Assembly: GCA_031180665.1 (NCBI GenBank)
Contig: JAPSLP010000031.1
Location: 1 to 63,197 of the forward strand
Source: Cupriavidus sp.
Lineage (GTDB): Bacteria; Pseudomonadota; Gammaproteobacteria; Burkholderiales; Burkholderiaceae
Reading direction: 5' to 3'
DNA: 63,197 nucleotides
Numbering within the stretch: the stretch's first letter is position 1; each line of letters begins with the position of its first letter. Of the stretch, positions 8,540 through 18,985 are shown piece by piece. Under the pieces are notes generated by a model. It was not told where the DNA came from and searched no databases. It saw nothing but the letters and a program-made list of their open reading frames with translations. Both the position numbers and the translations under genes were made by a program.

Positions 8540-9749
8540 GTCCTGGGTGTGGCGACGTGTCTAGTTCAAGTCCTTTGAGCGCCTTGGGAACTCTTCGGAC
8601 CCGCGCCGCGCGGGGGCAGTCCGTGCGCTCACCGGGCACAAACCTAGTGGCATCCAACACCACTCCATCGAAGCACTGGGCGCGCAGCGCCACTGCCACG
8701 GCGGCAGCGAGCGCCGGGGGCACAGCATTGCCAATTTGTGCCTGTGCGAGTCGATAGGCCACGGGCCATCGATAGTCCGCAGGGAACGTCTGCAACGCGG
8801 CCAGCTCGGCAACCGAGAGCCTTCGATTGTCCCAGTGAAAAGGTCCTGTTGCTGGGCCCGGGCTGGCAGCCACAGTCCACGCAGGCCTGTTCTTGGCCAG
8901 CTTCAGCAGGAAGGACCAGTACCGACGACGCCAACCAAATATTGGATGACCGCCGCCTCTATCCGTATGCCAAAGATAGTTCTGCCCCTCAGGAATTGAG
9001 GGAAGTAAGTCAGCCCACTTGCCGCTCGGCTCTAAAAACTCCAACTCATCGTCACTAACAGTCAAATGACCTATGGCGTCCCAGCTCGTCCGCCACCGCG
9101 GACGTGCGCCGGCAATTTCTGGATCGAAGTGAGAAGGACTTGGTGGGACGAACTTCGTCCCCAACCGCGAGGCCACGATAAATAGTCGCTCGCGAGCTTG
9201 CGGCACACCGTAGTCAAGAGCGTTCAGTACGAAGACAACGGGCCGATACTTCGTTCCACAAGCGCGATTGATTGCAGCAAAGCGGCGACTCACGTAAGAG
9301 GCCCCTGACCCTCTGCCTGCGGCTAGCCCGCTAACGTTCTCAATGAGAACGGCGTCTGGCAGGAAATGCTCCACCGCATCTAGCATCGCCGTGAGTGTCT
9401 TGGCGCGAGGATCCTTCAGTCTTGACACTTTGCCCGCGTGCCAAAGCGCGGCCTTCGAGAATGGCTGACACGGTGGTCCACCAAAGAGCAAGCCAACTTC
9501 TCCCCTCCTTAAGCCGGACTGCTCTTCGATCTGCGCAAGTGAGAGATCATGAACATCGCCTGGATCAGCCTGCCTATGATTAGGCCAATTAGATGCAAGC
9601 GTCAACCGCGCAGAGGCATCCGCCTCGATGCTAAGCGCCGGGTCGAATCCCGCTTCTCGTACACCTAGATCAAGTCCGCCAGCGCCAGTGAAGAACGAAA
9701 GTGCAGGGATGGACGGCGCCACCTGCTTCTTCAATTTTCCACTACTCAT
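8505..9749 (-). CDS. DNA (cytosine-5-)-methyltransferase
   Basis: 414 residues with the ordered motifs of m5C methyltransferases: motif I FFTGAGGLDLG (19-29), motif IV GGPPCQPFSK with catalytic C94, motif VI ENV (137-139), motif VIII QARER (184-188) and motif X QIGNAVPPAL near residue 345. The region between VIII and X holds the target-recognition segment, so the enzyme looks complete; its DNA target cannot be read from sequence. The ATG at 9749 overlaps the helicase stop by eight bases (ATGAGTAG), implying coupled translation, and I prefer it to an earlier in-frame start. In the operon it would protect host DNA from the HNH and/or nuclease-helicase proteins. Confidence 0.93.
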   Translation of the reverse strand: MSSGKLKKQVAPSIPALSFFTGAGGLDLGVREAGFDPALSIEADASARLTLASNWPNHRQADPGDVHDLSLAQIEEQSGLRRGEVGLLFGGPPCQPFSKAALWHAGKVSRLKDPRAKTLTAMLDAVEHFLPDAVLIENVSGLAAGRGSGASYVSRRFAAINRACGTKYRPVVFVLNALDYGVPQARERLFIVASRLGTKFVPPSPSHFDPEIAGARPRWRTSWDAIGHLTVSDDELEFLEPSGKWADLLPSIPEGQNYLWHTDRGGGHPIFGWRRRYWSFLLKLAKNRPAWTVAASPGPATGPFHWDNRRLSVAELAALQTFPADYRWPVAYRLAQAQIGNAVPPALAAAVAVALRAQCFDGVVLDATRFVPGERTDCPRAARVRRVPKALKGLELDTSPHPGHGMGPGAEARR

Positions 9750-12700
9750 CAATCTCGTCTCGCGGTTCCGGTGAGTAGATGACCGCGTGTGCCGCTCCAA
9801 CCTCCACTTCAGCAACTACACGGCTGCACAACTCTCTAATGGCCTTCCAGAGCATCGCTGACTCATAGTTCTCAAGATCCGCGGGCACATTGTCCAGGAG
9901 CGATCGCGCGCAAACAACGATCAGGCGTTCTTGCGTTCGAGAGAACGCAACGTTGGCACGGTTCAAATCGAGGATGAAGGCGGCATTCTTCGTGATGGCG
10001 GCCGTATCGCTGGCGGTGGCCGACACGATCACCACAGGACACTCGCCGCCTTGCATCTTCTCGACGGTGTCAATGCGCAGGATCTCCTCTCGCAAACCAA
10101 GTTGCTGCGTCAGGAGGCTGCGTTGCGCACGATGCGGGGTCATCACGACCACGCTATGAGGGCGATGCCCGTTCTTGCTTCGAAGAATGCCTTCGATGAT
10201 TTCGACTTCGAGCGGGTTCGCCTTTACTGAGTTCTGGTCGTCATGTACGACAAGATGCAAACGTTCGAAGTCGGTCCAGATCACGCTCCACGGCGATTCA
10301 GCGTCGACCTCATGCACGAGTTCAACCCCTGGGCCCGAACCCTCCAGTTGGATGTTGTCGCGCTGATAGACCGGGCTGATGAGGTGACGAACTACCTCAG
10401 GAAGTCGAAAGGTGAAGGTTAGAGACGACAGGACCACCTGATTGTCCGGAACCTGGCGCCGCACCTTGATGCCACGCACTGCCTCATATGCACTGACATA
10501 AGGCTGATACACAGTAACTGGGTACCGGTCCTCCTCCTCCCAGTTGTGAGCAACGATGGGAGCGAGTTGCCGATGGTCGCCCGAGAGCATGATTTGCCCA
10601 TCTGCAGCGAGCAATGTCGTCAACGCGAGGAAATGAGCAAGCACCATCATGCTGGCTTCGTCAACGACAAGCAAATTGCTCTGAAAGCCAGCTGCCCGCC
10701 GTCCGAACGCAGCCGAATCATCCAGCTTTGCAGCCAACTTAAGCAGCGCCGTGGTCGTTCCTCCGAGGATCACAATGCCGGCCGCCCGAGCTCTTCCCAG
10801 CTCACGTACTGCCGACCCACTGCGCAGTTCATCGATGCCGGCCAGCTCTTCCCCTTCTCGGGGATCAACCCGAAATAGCTGAATAGGCGGTGCAGGTAAG
10901 CCTGCTGCGGCGAAGCTGTCTCGCAACGGTTCGACTGTTGCCAGGACTCGGAGCATGAGTTCGTCGACGGCCGTGTGAGTCTGGGCGCCAACGACAACAA
11001 TGTCTCCAACCTGGAGGCTAGTCCAGCAACGAGAGAGCACGCTGGCAGCCGTCGTCTGCGTCTTGCCGGTACCTGGGGGTCCCTGAAGCAGTTGAATGCG
11101 ACCTGAGATCCCTGCAATAACTGCGCGTTGCTGATCGGGCATCAAGTGATGACCTTGCACCGTACGAAATTCTCGCAGCGCAGCAAGGAGCCTGCCTTCT
11201 GCGTCGTTTCCGAGGGCCTCCCGCCCGGGCACACGCGGGTTCGCCGTATCGAGCCACTGATATGTGTGATGGGCCGCAACTGCAACGAGTCTGGCGTCAG
11301 CCTTCGGGGCCACGAAGTCACTGATGCTTTCGTCCAATGTAGCGAATGCAAAGTCAAGACCATTCGCGGAGCGGCTCGCAGCAATGTAGCGACTGGCTTG
11401 CGCGTACAGCGGTGTGAGGCGAACCTGACCGTTTTCCCAGTTGATGTCTTCGACGACACAGGTCGCACCGCCGAATAGCAGCTGCCTCATCGTCTGGCCG
11501 ACTTCCGGCTCTCCTGAATGAGGGCTCAGTCGCGCAAACTCGGAGCCGCTAAAAATGTTCCGCAGCTTGGGCAGGTCTGTGCCATAAGTCGCAACGTCAA
11601 TTTCTGCCATGACGTGCCGCCCGCCTGCGGCCACTCGCACGTTTCGCAAAGGGAGCGTGATCCCCCTAGCGACCCGGTTCGCAACAGGAACCATGTGCGT
11701 GGACAGCCACTCCGTAACCTTCACGTGGTGGTCCAGTCGCAAGAAATCGAGTGCAGCTTCAGCCGGCGTTGTAATGCCCAGGTTGAACTGCCTCAGCGCT
11801 ATTACGTCAAGGCGAGGCTTCGAGATCTCGTCATTGCGAGGAAGGAACCACTCTACCCAGCGCATTGCATGCACGCGAGCGAGCAGCAGCCCTCGAAGAT
11901 AGTTGGGCTGGGCCGCTTCGTAGTACCGCTCCAGCTGGCCGCGCTGCTGTGCGTCCTGTGCGCTTTCCGGCCTAGGGAGCGAGCCCCAGACCGCCCGCCA
12001 GTATGGAGCGCTGAGCGAGTCGAAGAAACGGCTTCGAATCTCGAAATGATGCGCAGCACCATCTGGATCGCGCTCGCGTGCCCATTCGTTGTCGGGCCGG
12101 AGTTCAAGGCGCGTCTTGAAATCGAAAAGATCCTGTCGGAATACCCAGTCCAGCTGCACGACATCGCGGTTGATTGTCCGAGTCCAATGGAACCTCTCGC
12201 CGTACCACCTTAATGAGGTCAGGACTGATAGGCCCCGACCCGTCCAGCCGAACGCCAATTGCTTGTCAGCCTCTTCGCCGACGCAGGAAAAGATGAGCTG
12301 GTCAAGAGGTTCCCTGCATCCCATAAGCTCTTGCAGGCTTCGCAGCAGTCGCGTGTCGGACCTTAGGCACGCCTCAATAAGCTGCGACATCTCCGCGCGG
12401 GCCCAAACATAGAAGTGAATGGGTGCAAGTCTTTCAGGCGCGATGTCCGCGATTGCGTTGATCAATTCGTCGAAAAAGCCTTGCAGCAGTTCAGCCTCTT
12501 GCCCAGTAGCAACGTCGTGGTTACTGGACCACGGAGCCGCTCTACTGCGGATGACGTCCCGGAACTCGGCGAGTTCTCTTTGCTGAAAGATGGGTCTTCG
12601 GTCCTCTCCAACGGCATCAGTCTCAAGTCTCTCAACTATCGATGGCTCAGGCGTCCATCGGCCCCCCGCGTTGCTGAACGGCGTATGAAGCTGCCACTCG

Positions 12701-13872
12701 CTCGTGGTGATGTGAGCTGCTAGAGAACCGATCCGGTTCTCAACATAGTCATAGTGAACGCCAAGGTAGACGCGAATTACCGAAAGGCCATCCGACTCGA
12801 AGCAAGGCAGTTGACTTTGAACACGCCAGGGAAGTCTAGCTATGGGATAGTCTTCCGGATCGTGCTCACCACCCGGTAGGGTTGTCCTGCGGGCTCTCGC
12901 CAGCGCTTTTAGCATGGAAAGATTGCCCGTGAACCCGGGGGCAGTGCGACAACCATGAGCGGCGGCCGACTCAAGGTCCAAGTCCGCCAAGTGGTCAATA
13001 GTTTCGATGCCGTTGTTCTGAAGCACCCTTGCTGCGGATGAGTCGATAGCTACGAGCTGCAAGGCGCGCGTGCGACCGGCTTCAGGCAAGCAAACCACGT
13101 TAAATTTGCAGTGATCACACTTAGCCTCGATCGAGTAAGGAAGATCCTGAAGTTCAGCGGAAAGGACGGAATTGATCTGTCCGCCTTCTGCAAGCAGCCT
13201 GGTGACATCGGCGGTCTCAACCTCCAGATCGAGCGCCACTAACCCTCGAACCGGCTGAATTTCTTCCGTACCTTCATCAATCCTTGCGACGACAGCCTCG
13301 ATCGAGTCCGCGGCTACGGCAGCTCCAGCGATTTCAAGCCCGTCATCCTCAACAAACCCACGGACGAGCAGCCTGTAGAGGGCCGCCTGGATTCGCTGAT
13401 ACGTCTTGTCCTTTCTCGAGGCTTTGCATTCAACCAGTCGAATTCGCGGTGTCAGGTCGCGCCATTCAACGATTACAAAGTCGATTCGTCCGAGAACCTG
13501 AAATGCGCCGACGAAGCCCTCTACATCGATCTCGCGCCCAAACGCGAGCCGCCCGGGCTCCAACAAGCGGAGCCTTTCGGCAAATTGCGCCCAACTCGTT
13601 CTGGTCTCTTCACCAGCGTCACGCCGGGCTCGAAATCGAGTCAAATCAACAAAGCCGTCAGCGACAAGCCCATCATCGACCTCGTCCTCACGAGCCGCTC
13701 CTGCGGTACGCAAGACAGGGTCGAGCGGATTGAACAGGCGGTTGTAGAAGGGCAGCTCGCGCCGCAAGCTTTGTTCATCCTGTCCGAGTTTCAGACGGCG
13801 CGCACAGGAATGGTGTCGGACATACTCCCCGATGTCTGTGACCTTTAGCGTGATATGGTCAGCGTCTGACAT
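9742..13872 (-). CDS. Cas4/Dna2-like iron-sulphur nuclease fused to an SF1 helicase
   Basis: 1376 residues. The N-terminal domain has PD-(D/E)XK nuclease residues D131 (GRIDF), E148-C-K150 and Q159/Q162 before Y166. Cysteines C23 and C252-x2-C255-x5-C261 are spaced like the 4Fe-4S clusters of Cas4, AddB and Dna2. A helix-hairpin-helix-like stretch follows (about 270-325). Residues about 350-880 are unassigned. The C-terminal SF1 helicase has Walker A GPPGTGKT (about 930), motif II DEAS (about 1071) followed by LSGDHRQLAPIV, motif V VEKMQGGE and a final RANVAFSR near 1307. This is the build of TM0106-type RecB/DNA2 proteins. The ATG at 13872 follows GGGAG, 10 bases after the HNH stop. Likely ATP-dependent DNA unwinding plus cleavage; a role in defence is inferred from its neighbours. 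Confidence 0.88.
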   Translation of the reverse strand: MSDADHITLKVTDIGEYVRHHSCARRLKLGQDEQSLRRELPFYNRLFNPLDPVLRTAGAAREDEVDDGLVADGFVDLTRFRARRDAGEETRTSWAQFAERLRLLEPGRLAFGREIDVEGFVGAFQVLGRIDFVIVEWRDLTPRIRLVECKASRKDKTYQRIQAALYRLLVRGFVEDDGLEIAGAAVAADSIEAVVARIDEGTEEIQPVRGLVALDLEVETADVTRLLAEGGQINSVLSAELQDLPYSIEAKCDHCKFNVVCLPEAGRTRALQLVAIDSSAARVLQNNGIETIDHLADLDLESAAAHGCRTAPGFTGNLSMLKALARARRTTLPGGEHDPEDYPIARLPWRVQSQLPCFESDGLSVIRVYLGVHYDYVENRIGSLAAHITTSEWQLHTPFSNAGGRWTPEPSIVERLETDAVGEDRRPIFQQRELAEFRDVIRSRAAPWSSNHDVATGQEAELLQGFFDELINAIADIAPERLAPIHFYVWARAEMSQLIEACLRSDTRLLRSLQELMGCREPLDQLIFSCVGEEADKQLAFGWTGRGLSVLTSLRWYGERFHWTRTINRDVVQLDWVFRQDLFDFKTRLELRPDNEWARERDPDGAAHHFEIRSRFFDSLSAPYWRAVWGSLPRPESAQDAQQRGQLERYYEAAQPNYLRGLLLARVHAMRWVEWFLPRNDEISKPRLDVIALRQFNLGITTPAEAALDFLRLDHHVKVTEWLSTHMVPVANRVARGITLPLRNVRVAAGGRHVMAEIDVATYGTDLPKLRNIFSGSEFARLSPHSGEPEVGQTMRQLLFGGATCVVEDINWENGQVRLTPLYAQASRYIAASRSANGLDFAFATLDESISDFVAPKADARLVAVAAHHTYQWLDTANPRVPGREALGNDAEGRLLAALREFRTVQGHHLMPDQQRAVIAGISGRIQLLQGPPGTGKTQTTAASVLSRCWTSLQVGDIVVVGAQTHTAVDELMLRVLATVEPLRDSFAAAGLPAPPIQLFRVDPREGEELAGIDELRSGSAVRELGRARAAGIVILGGTTTALLKLAAKLDDSAAFGRRAAGFQSNLLVVDEASMMVLAHFLALTTLLAADGQIMLSGDHRQLAPIVAHNWEEEDRYPVTVYQPYVSAYEAVRGIKVRRQVPDNQVVLSSLTFTFRLPEVVRHLISPVYQRDNIQLEGSGPGVELVHEVDAESPWSVIWTDFERLHLVVHDDQNSVKANPLEVEIIEGILRSKNGHRPHSVVVMTPHRAQRSLLTQQLGLREEILRIDTVEKMQGGECPVVIVSATASDTAAITKNAAFILDLNRANVAFSRTQERLIVVCARSLLDNVPADLENYESAMLWKAIRELCSRVVAEVEVGAAHAVIYSPEPRDEIDE

Positions 13873-13882
13873 ATCGTCTCCC

Positions 13883-14710
13883 TTATTGAACGTCTGGGTC
13901 GGCGGTCCCGAGCGTAGGCTGCGTTACACGCTTCCTTTCTTGACGAAGGATTTCCTGGAGGGCTTCGATGTCTAACGCAGGGCTCGTGCGGTGCAACATC
14001 GCATGGCAGTTTGGACACACCGGCCGGAGATCGCGTACCGGATCGAGTTCATAAGCAGCGCCGATCTCAGACAGCGGGCGCAGGTGGTGAACATGGATGT
14101 AGCCCTGGCCCAGTTCGCCGTACGTTGCTTTGAAGTCAAAGCTACAAACCGTGCATTGCATTCCCCACCGCCGCACACATGCGGCGCGAGCCCTGGGATC
14201 GCGCTCGTAGATGTCCACCGTGACTGTCTTCTTAGCCCCCTCGAGAAACGGAGCGGCTTCGGAAAGTTCATCCGGAAAGCTAACAGGGTCAGCGGCTAGG
14301 TCGAAGCTCCACAGGACTTCCACCGGGGTTGAGTCCTTGACCGCCTTTGCTTTCGCAGTTCCAGCAAAAACGAACGGACCGCGGTTGTCACTGCGGTAAA
14401 AAACGTAGACCCGCCCAGTACCTGAGGTGATGGCACGAATCGCTGGCTGACGGATCGTCGTTCTTGTTTTGCCGAACCAGACTAAATCCGCGCCGACGAA
14501 ATGATTTTGATAGTCATGGCCTGTGCGGCCCGCCGTCCCAGTTCCACAGAAGACGAACCAGTCGCCTCGATAGGAGGCGTATCCCGTGTACCAAATGCCG
14601 CCGCCTGGGTCATCGATTCCAATGACCCCGAAGACATCTTGCCGCGTGTAGGAGCGGCCGACGACGAACTGATATGCCTCCGCTCCATTCGCCTTCCTCT
14701 CAGCTCTCAA
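13883..14710 (-). CDS. HNH endonuclease with N-terminal DUF3427-like domain
   Basis: About 275 residues. The C-terminal HNH domain has zinc-type cysteines C186, C189, C232 and C235, the catalytic H206-V-H208-H209 strand and H240 in CHAMLH. Residues about 10-137 (YTRQDVFGVIGI, HDYQNHF, GKTRT, VYVFYRSDNRGPFVFAG, VEVLWSF) resemble, from memory, the DUF3427-type region found next to helicase or nuclease domains; it may read DNA state. This is the best candidate for the restriction nuclease of the operon. The start is uncertain: no in-frame ATG leads the domain, so TTG at 14710 is taken, downstream of a tiny ATG AAA AAA ACC TAA mini-ORF in the same frame. It is the first gene of the block. Confidence 0.85.
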   Translation of the reverse strand: MRAERKANGAEAYQFVVGRSYTRQDVFGVIGIDDPGGGIWYTGYASYRGDWFVFCGTGTAGRTGHDYQNHFVGADLVWFGKTRTTIRQPAIRAITSGTGRVYVFYRSDNRGPFVFAGTAKAKAVKDSTPVEVLWSFDLAADPVSFPDELSEAAPFLEGAKKTVTVDIYERDPRARAACVRRWGMQCTVCSFDFKATYGELGQGYIHVHHLRPLSEIGAAYELDPVRDLRPVCPNCHAMLHRTSPALDIEALQEILRQERKRVTQPTLGTADPDVQ

Positions 14711-14798
14711 GGCGTCTTAGGTTTTTTTCATTTAAGGGTTCGCGACGTTTTCGATCATGTGTCGCGCTTCTCACGCCATGTGTCGTCCTACAGCTTAA
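14711..14798 (-). promoter_or_regulatory. Promoter/operator region of the defence operon with paired direct repeats
   Basis: These 88 bases lie between the gyrB stop and the HNH gene. CATGTGTCG occurs twice in the same orientation, at 14756-14764 and 14777-14785, exactly 21 bases apart, about two DNA turns. A possible minus-strand -10 (TTAAAT) lies at about 14730-14735; no clear -35 is seen. There is no terminator for gyrB here, so read-through from gyrB is possible. The repeats may bind the XRE protein; that is inference. Confidence 0.45.
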
Positions 14799-17330
<2,532 letters not shown>

Positions 17331-17405
17331 CTACTCACGGCAAATGCGGGGAGCGCGGCGCGCCGGGTTACGACGCGGCCATCGGCTTCCGCAAGGCGGT
17401 TACAT

Positions 17406-17443
17406 AAAAACGGCAAAGGGGCGGATCGCCATGATCCTGCCCC
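17406..17443 (-). terminator. Hairpin between dnaN and gyrB
   Basis: On the minus strand GGGGC-A-GGATC pairs with GATCC-GCCCC around an ATGGC loop (17443-17418), followed by TTTGCCGTTTTT. It reads as a terminator or attenuator after dnaN, within the 223-base dnaN-gyrB gap. A tract of five Ts is modest, so termination may be partial. Confidence 0.55.
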
Positions 17444-17547
17444 TGCTACTGCGGGTCGGTCGCACGGGCTGTTTGCCCGCTGCGAGAGCCGTAGCCTGCC
17501 GTTCGATGCTCCGGATTCTGCGTATCTTGCGATCCTTTACCGGAACA

Positions 17548-18663
17548 TCAGATGCGCATCGGCATGACGACGTACTTGAAGTTGTCGTCTTCCGGCACGG
17601 TGATCAGCGCGCTCGAATTCGAGTCGCCGAGGCTGACCTGGACCTGCTCGCTCTTGAGGTTGCCCAGCACGTCGAGCAGGTAGGTCACGTTGAAGCCGAT
17701 ATCGAGCGCATCGCCCGAATAATCGAGCTCGAGCTCTTCCTGCGCCTCTTCCTGATCGGCGTTGGTCGAGCTGATTTTCAGGGTGTGCGTATCGAGAATG
17801 CAGCGCACGCCCTTGAACTTGTCGGTGGTCAGGATCGCGGTGCGTTGCAGCGCCTGCTGCAGCCTGATGCGATCGATCGCGAAGGCGTTCTTGTAGCCCT
17901 TCGGAATCACGCGCTGGAAATCGGGGAACTTGCCTTCGACCAGCTTCGAGATCAACTCGACATTGGCGAAGGTGAACTTGATCTGGTTCGCGGCCAGTTG
18001 CACCTGCACCGGATCGTCGTTGTCCTCGAGCAGGCGTTGCAGTTCCAGGATGGTCTTGCGCGGGATGATGACTTCCTGGCGCGCGCCGGCGCCCGCCGCT
18101 TCCTGTTCGAGTTCGACCGCGCAGTAGGCCAGGCGGTGGCCGTCGGTGGCGACCGCCATCAGCTTCTTGCCGTCGACCACCAGCAGCATGCCGTTCAGGT
18201 AGTAGCGGATGTCCTGCTGGGCCATCGCGAAATGGACCATCGCCAGCAGATGCTTGAAGGTCTTCTGCGGCAGCGTGACGCTCGCGTTGAATTCGGTGGC
18301 TTCGGCGACCGTGGGGAATTCCTCGGCGGCCAGCGTCTGCAGTGCGAAGCGGCTCTTGCCCGATTGCACCGTCATCCGCTTGTCCGACAGCGACAGCGCG
18401 ACATCGCCGTCCGGCATGGCGCGCAGGATATCGAGCAGCTTGCGCGCGGCCACGGTGGTGGCCACGTCGTCGCTGCCGACGCCGCATTCGGCGTGCGTGG
18501 TGATCTGGATTTCGATATCGGTGGACAGGAAGGAGACGTTGGCGCCGGACTTGCGGATCAGCAGGTTGGCCAGGATCGGGAGGGTGTGGCGGCGCTCCAC
18601 GATGCCGCTCACGATTTGCAGCGGACGCAGCAGATTGTCTCGCGAGGTTTTGACCAATTGCAT
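17548..18663 (-). CDS. dnaN: DNA polymerase III beta subunit (sliding clamp)
   Basis: 371 residues; the ring-shaped processivity clamp of replicative polymerase. Family features include the N-terminal MQLVKTSRDNLLRPLQIVSGIVERRHT-type opening, LLSVDGKK-like LLVVDGKKLMAVATDGHRLAY in the middle, and the C-terminal VVMPMRI that forms the protein-binding cleft. Length is close to the 366 of E. coli. AAGGA lies eight bases before the ATG at 18663, and a TATAAA -10-like element is at 18687-18682. It lies downstream of dnaA on the same strand, 322 bases away, so it has room for its own promoter. Confidence 0.98.
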   Translation of the reverse strand: MQLVKTSRDNLLRPLQIVSGIVERRHTLPILANLLIRKSGANVSFLSTDIEIQITTHAECGVGSDDVATTVAARKLLDILRAMPDGDVALSLSDKRMTVQSGKSRFALQTLAAEEFPTVAEATEFNASVTLPQKTFKHLLAMVHFAMAQQDIRYYLNGMLLVVDGKKLMAVATDGHRLAYCAVELEQEAAGAGARQEVIIPRKTILELQRLLEDNDDPVQVQLAANQIKFTFANVELISKLVEGKFPDFQRVIPKGYKNAFAIDRIRLQQALQRTAILTTDKFKGVRCILDTHTLKISSTNADQEEAQEELELDYSGDALDIGFNVTYLLDVLGNLKSEQVQVSLGDSNSSALITVPEDDNFKYVVMPMRI

Positions 18664-18985
18664 TGAATATGTCCTTCGTCGTTTATAGTCAGCGTCCGCC
18701 GGGTGTCTTGGACAACTCCAAAATCACTTAGGAATCAAGGAGTTAATGTCGCATTTTACCTCGGATCGGGCGGCTCGGCAAAGCCGGACGATGTGTGGCT
18801 CGTCTGCATATTGTGCATGAAAAGCCACGATCCCCCAATATGTGCCGGCTGCCCGCAAAGCCTTGTCCCGCGCGGGTTTGCGGGGTGCCACCGGGCATTT
18901 CCGTGCCCCGCGGCAACGCGCGGCGCGCAGACCACAGTATGCCAGCCCCCGCCAGCCGTCCCGCAAAATCCCCGGCGCCGGGTTT
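18664..18985 (-). promoter_or_regulatory. dnaA-dnaN intergenic region with probable dnaN promoter and dnaA terminator
   Basis: 322 bases. Next to dnaA, CCCGGCGCCGGG flanked by AAAA and TTTT (18965-18986) could end dnaA transcription, though the loop must be small. Next to dnaN, a minus-strand TATAAA at 18687-18682 with an upstream AAGACA 16 bases away is a weak promoter candidate, followed by the AAGGA ribosome site. I see no gene in this stretch. Confidence 0.4.

Larger units (their letters stand above)
8246..14710 (-). other. Candidate defence island (HNH, nuclease-helicase, m5C methyltransferase, XRE)
   Basis: Four co-directional genes with 10-base spacing or overlaps at every junction, visibly AT-richer than the chromosome on both sides. 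They sit between the 3' end of an intact gyrB and an ordinary metabolic gene. I found no integrase, transposase, tRNA or flanking direct repeats, so the transfer mechanism is not visible. The content (endonuclease, methyltransferase, ATP-dependent nuclease-helicase, repressor) fits restriction-modification-like antiphage defence. It does not match the gene sets I know for DISARM (no DUF1998 helicase pair or PLD protein) or BREX (no PglZ). Confidence 0.75.

Noticed and set aside
9742..13872. Cas4-like domain as evidence of a CRISPR adaptation module
   Set aside because: No cas1, cas2, other cas gene or repeat-spacer array is in the window; the domain belongs to a helicase fusion.
14723..14735. 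A7 tract before the HNH gene as a phase-variation switch
   Set aside because: Adding or removing one base still leads to an early stop in the leader frame, so it would not switch the HNH frame.
8246..14798. Attachment-site direct repeats at the island ends
   Set aside because: Only short chance matches such as GGCGTCTT (8104 and 14711) were found; nothing long enough to support integration.
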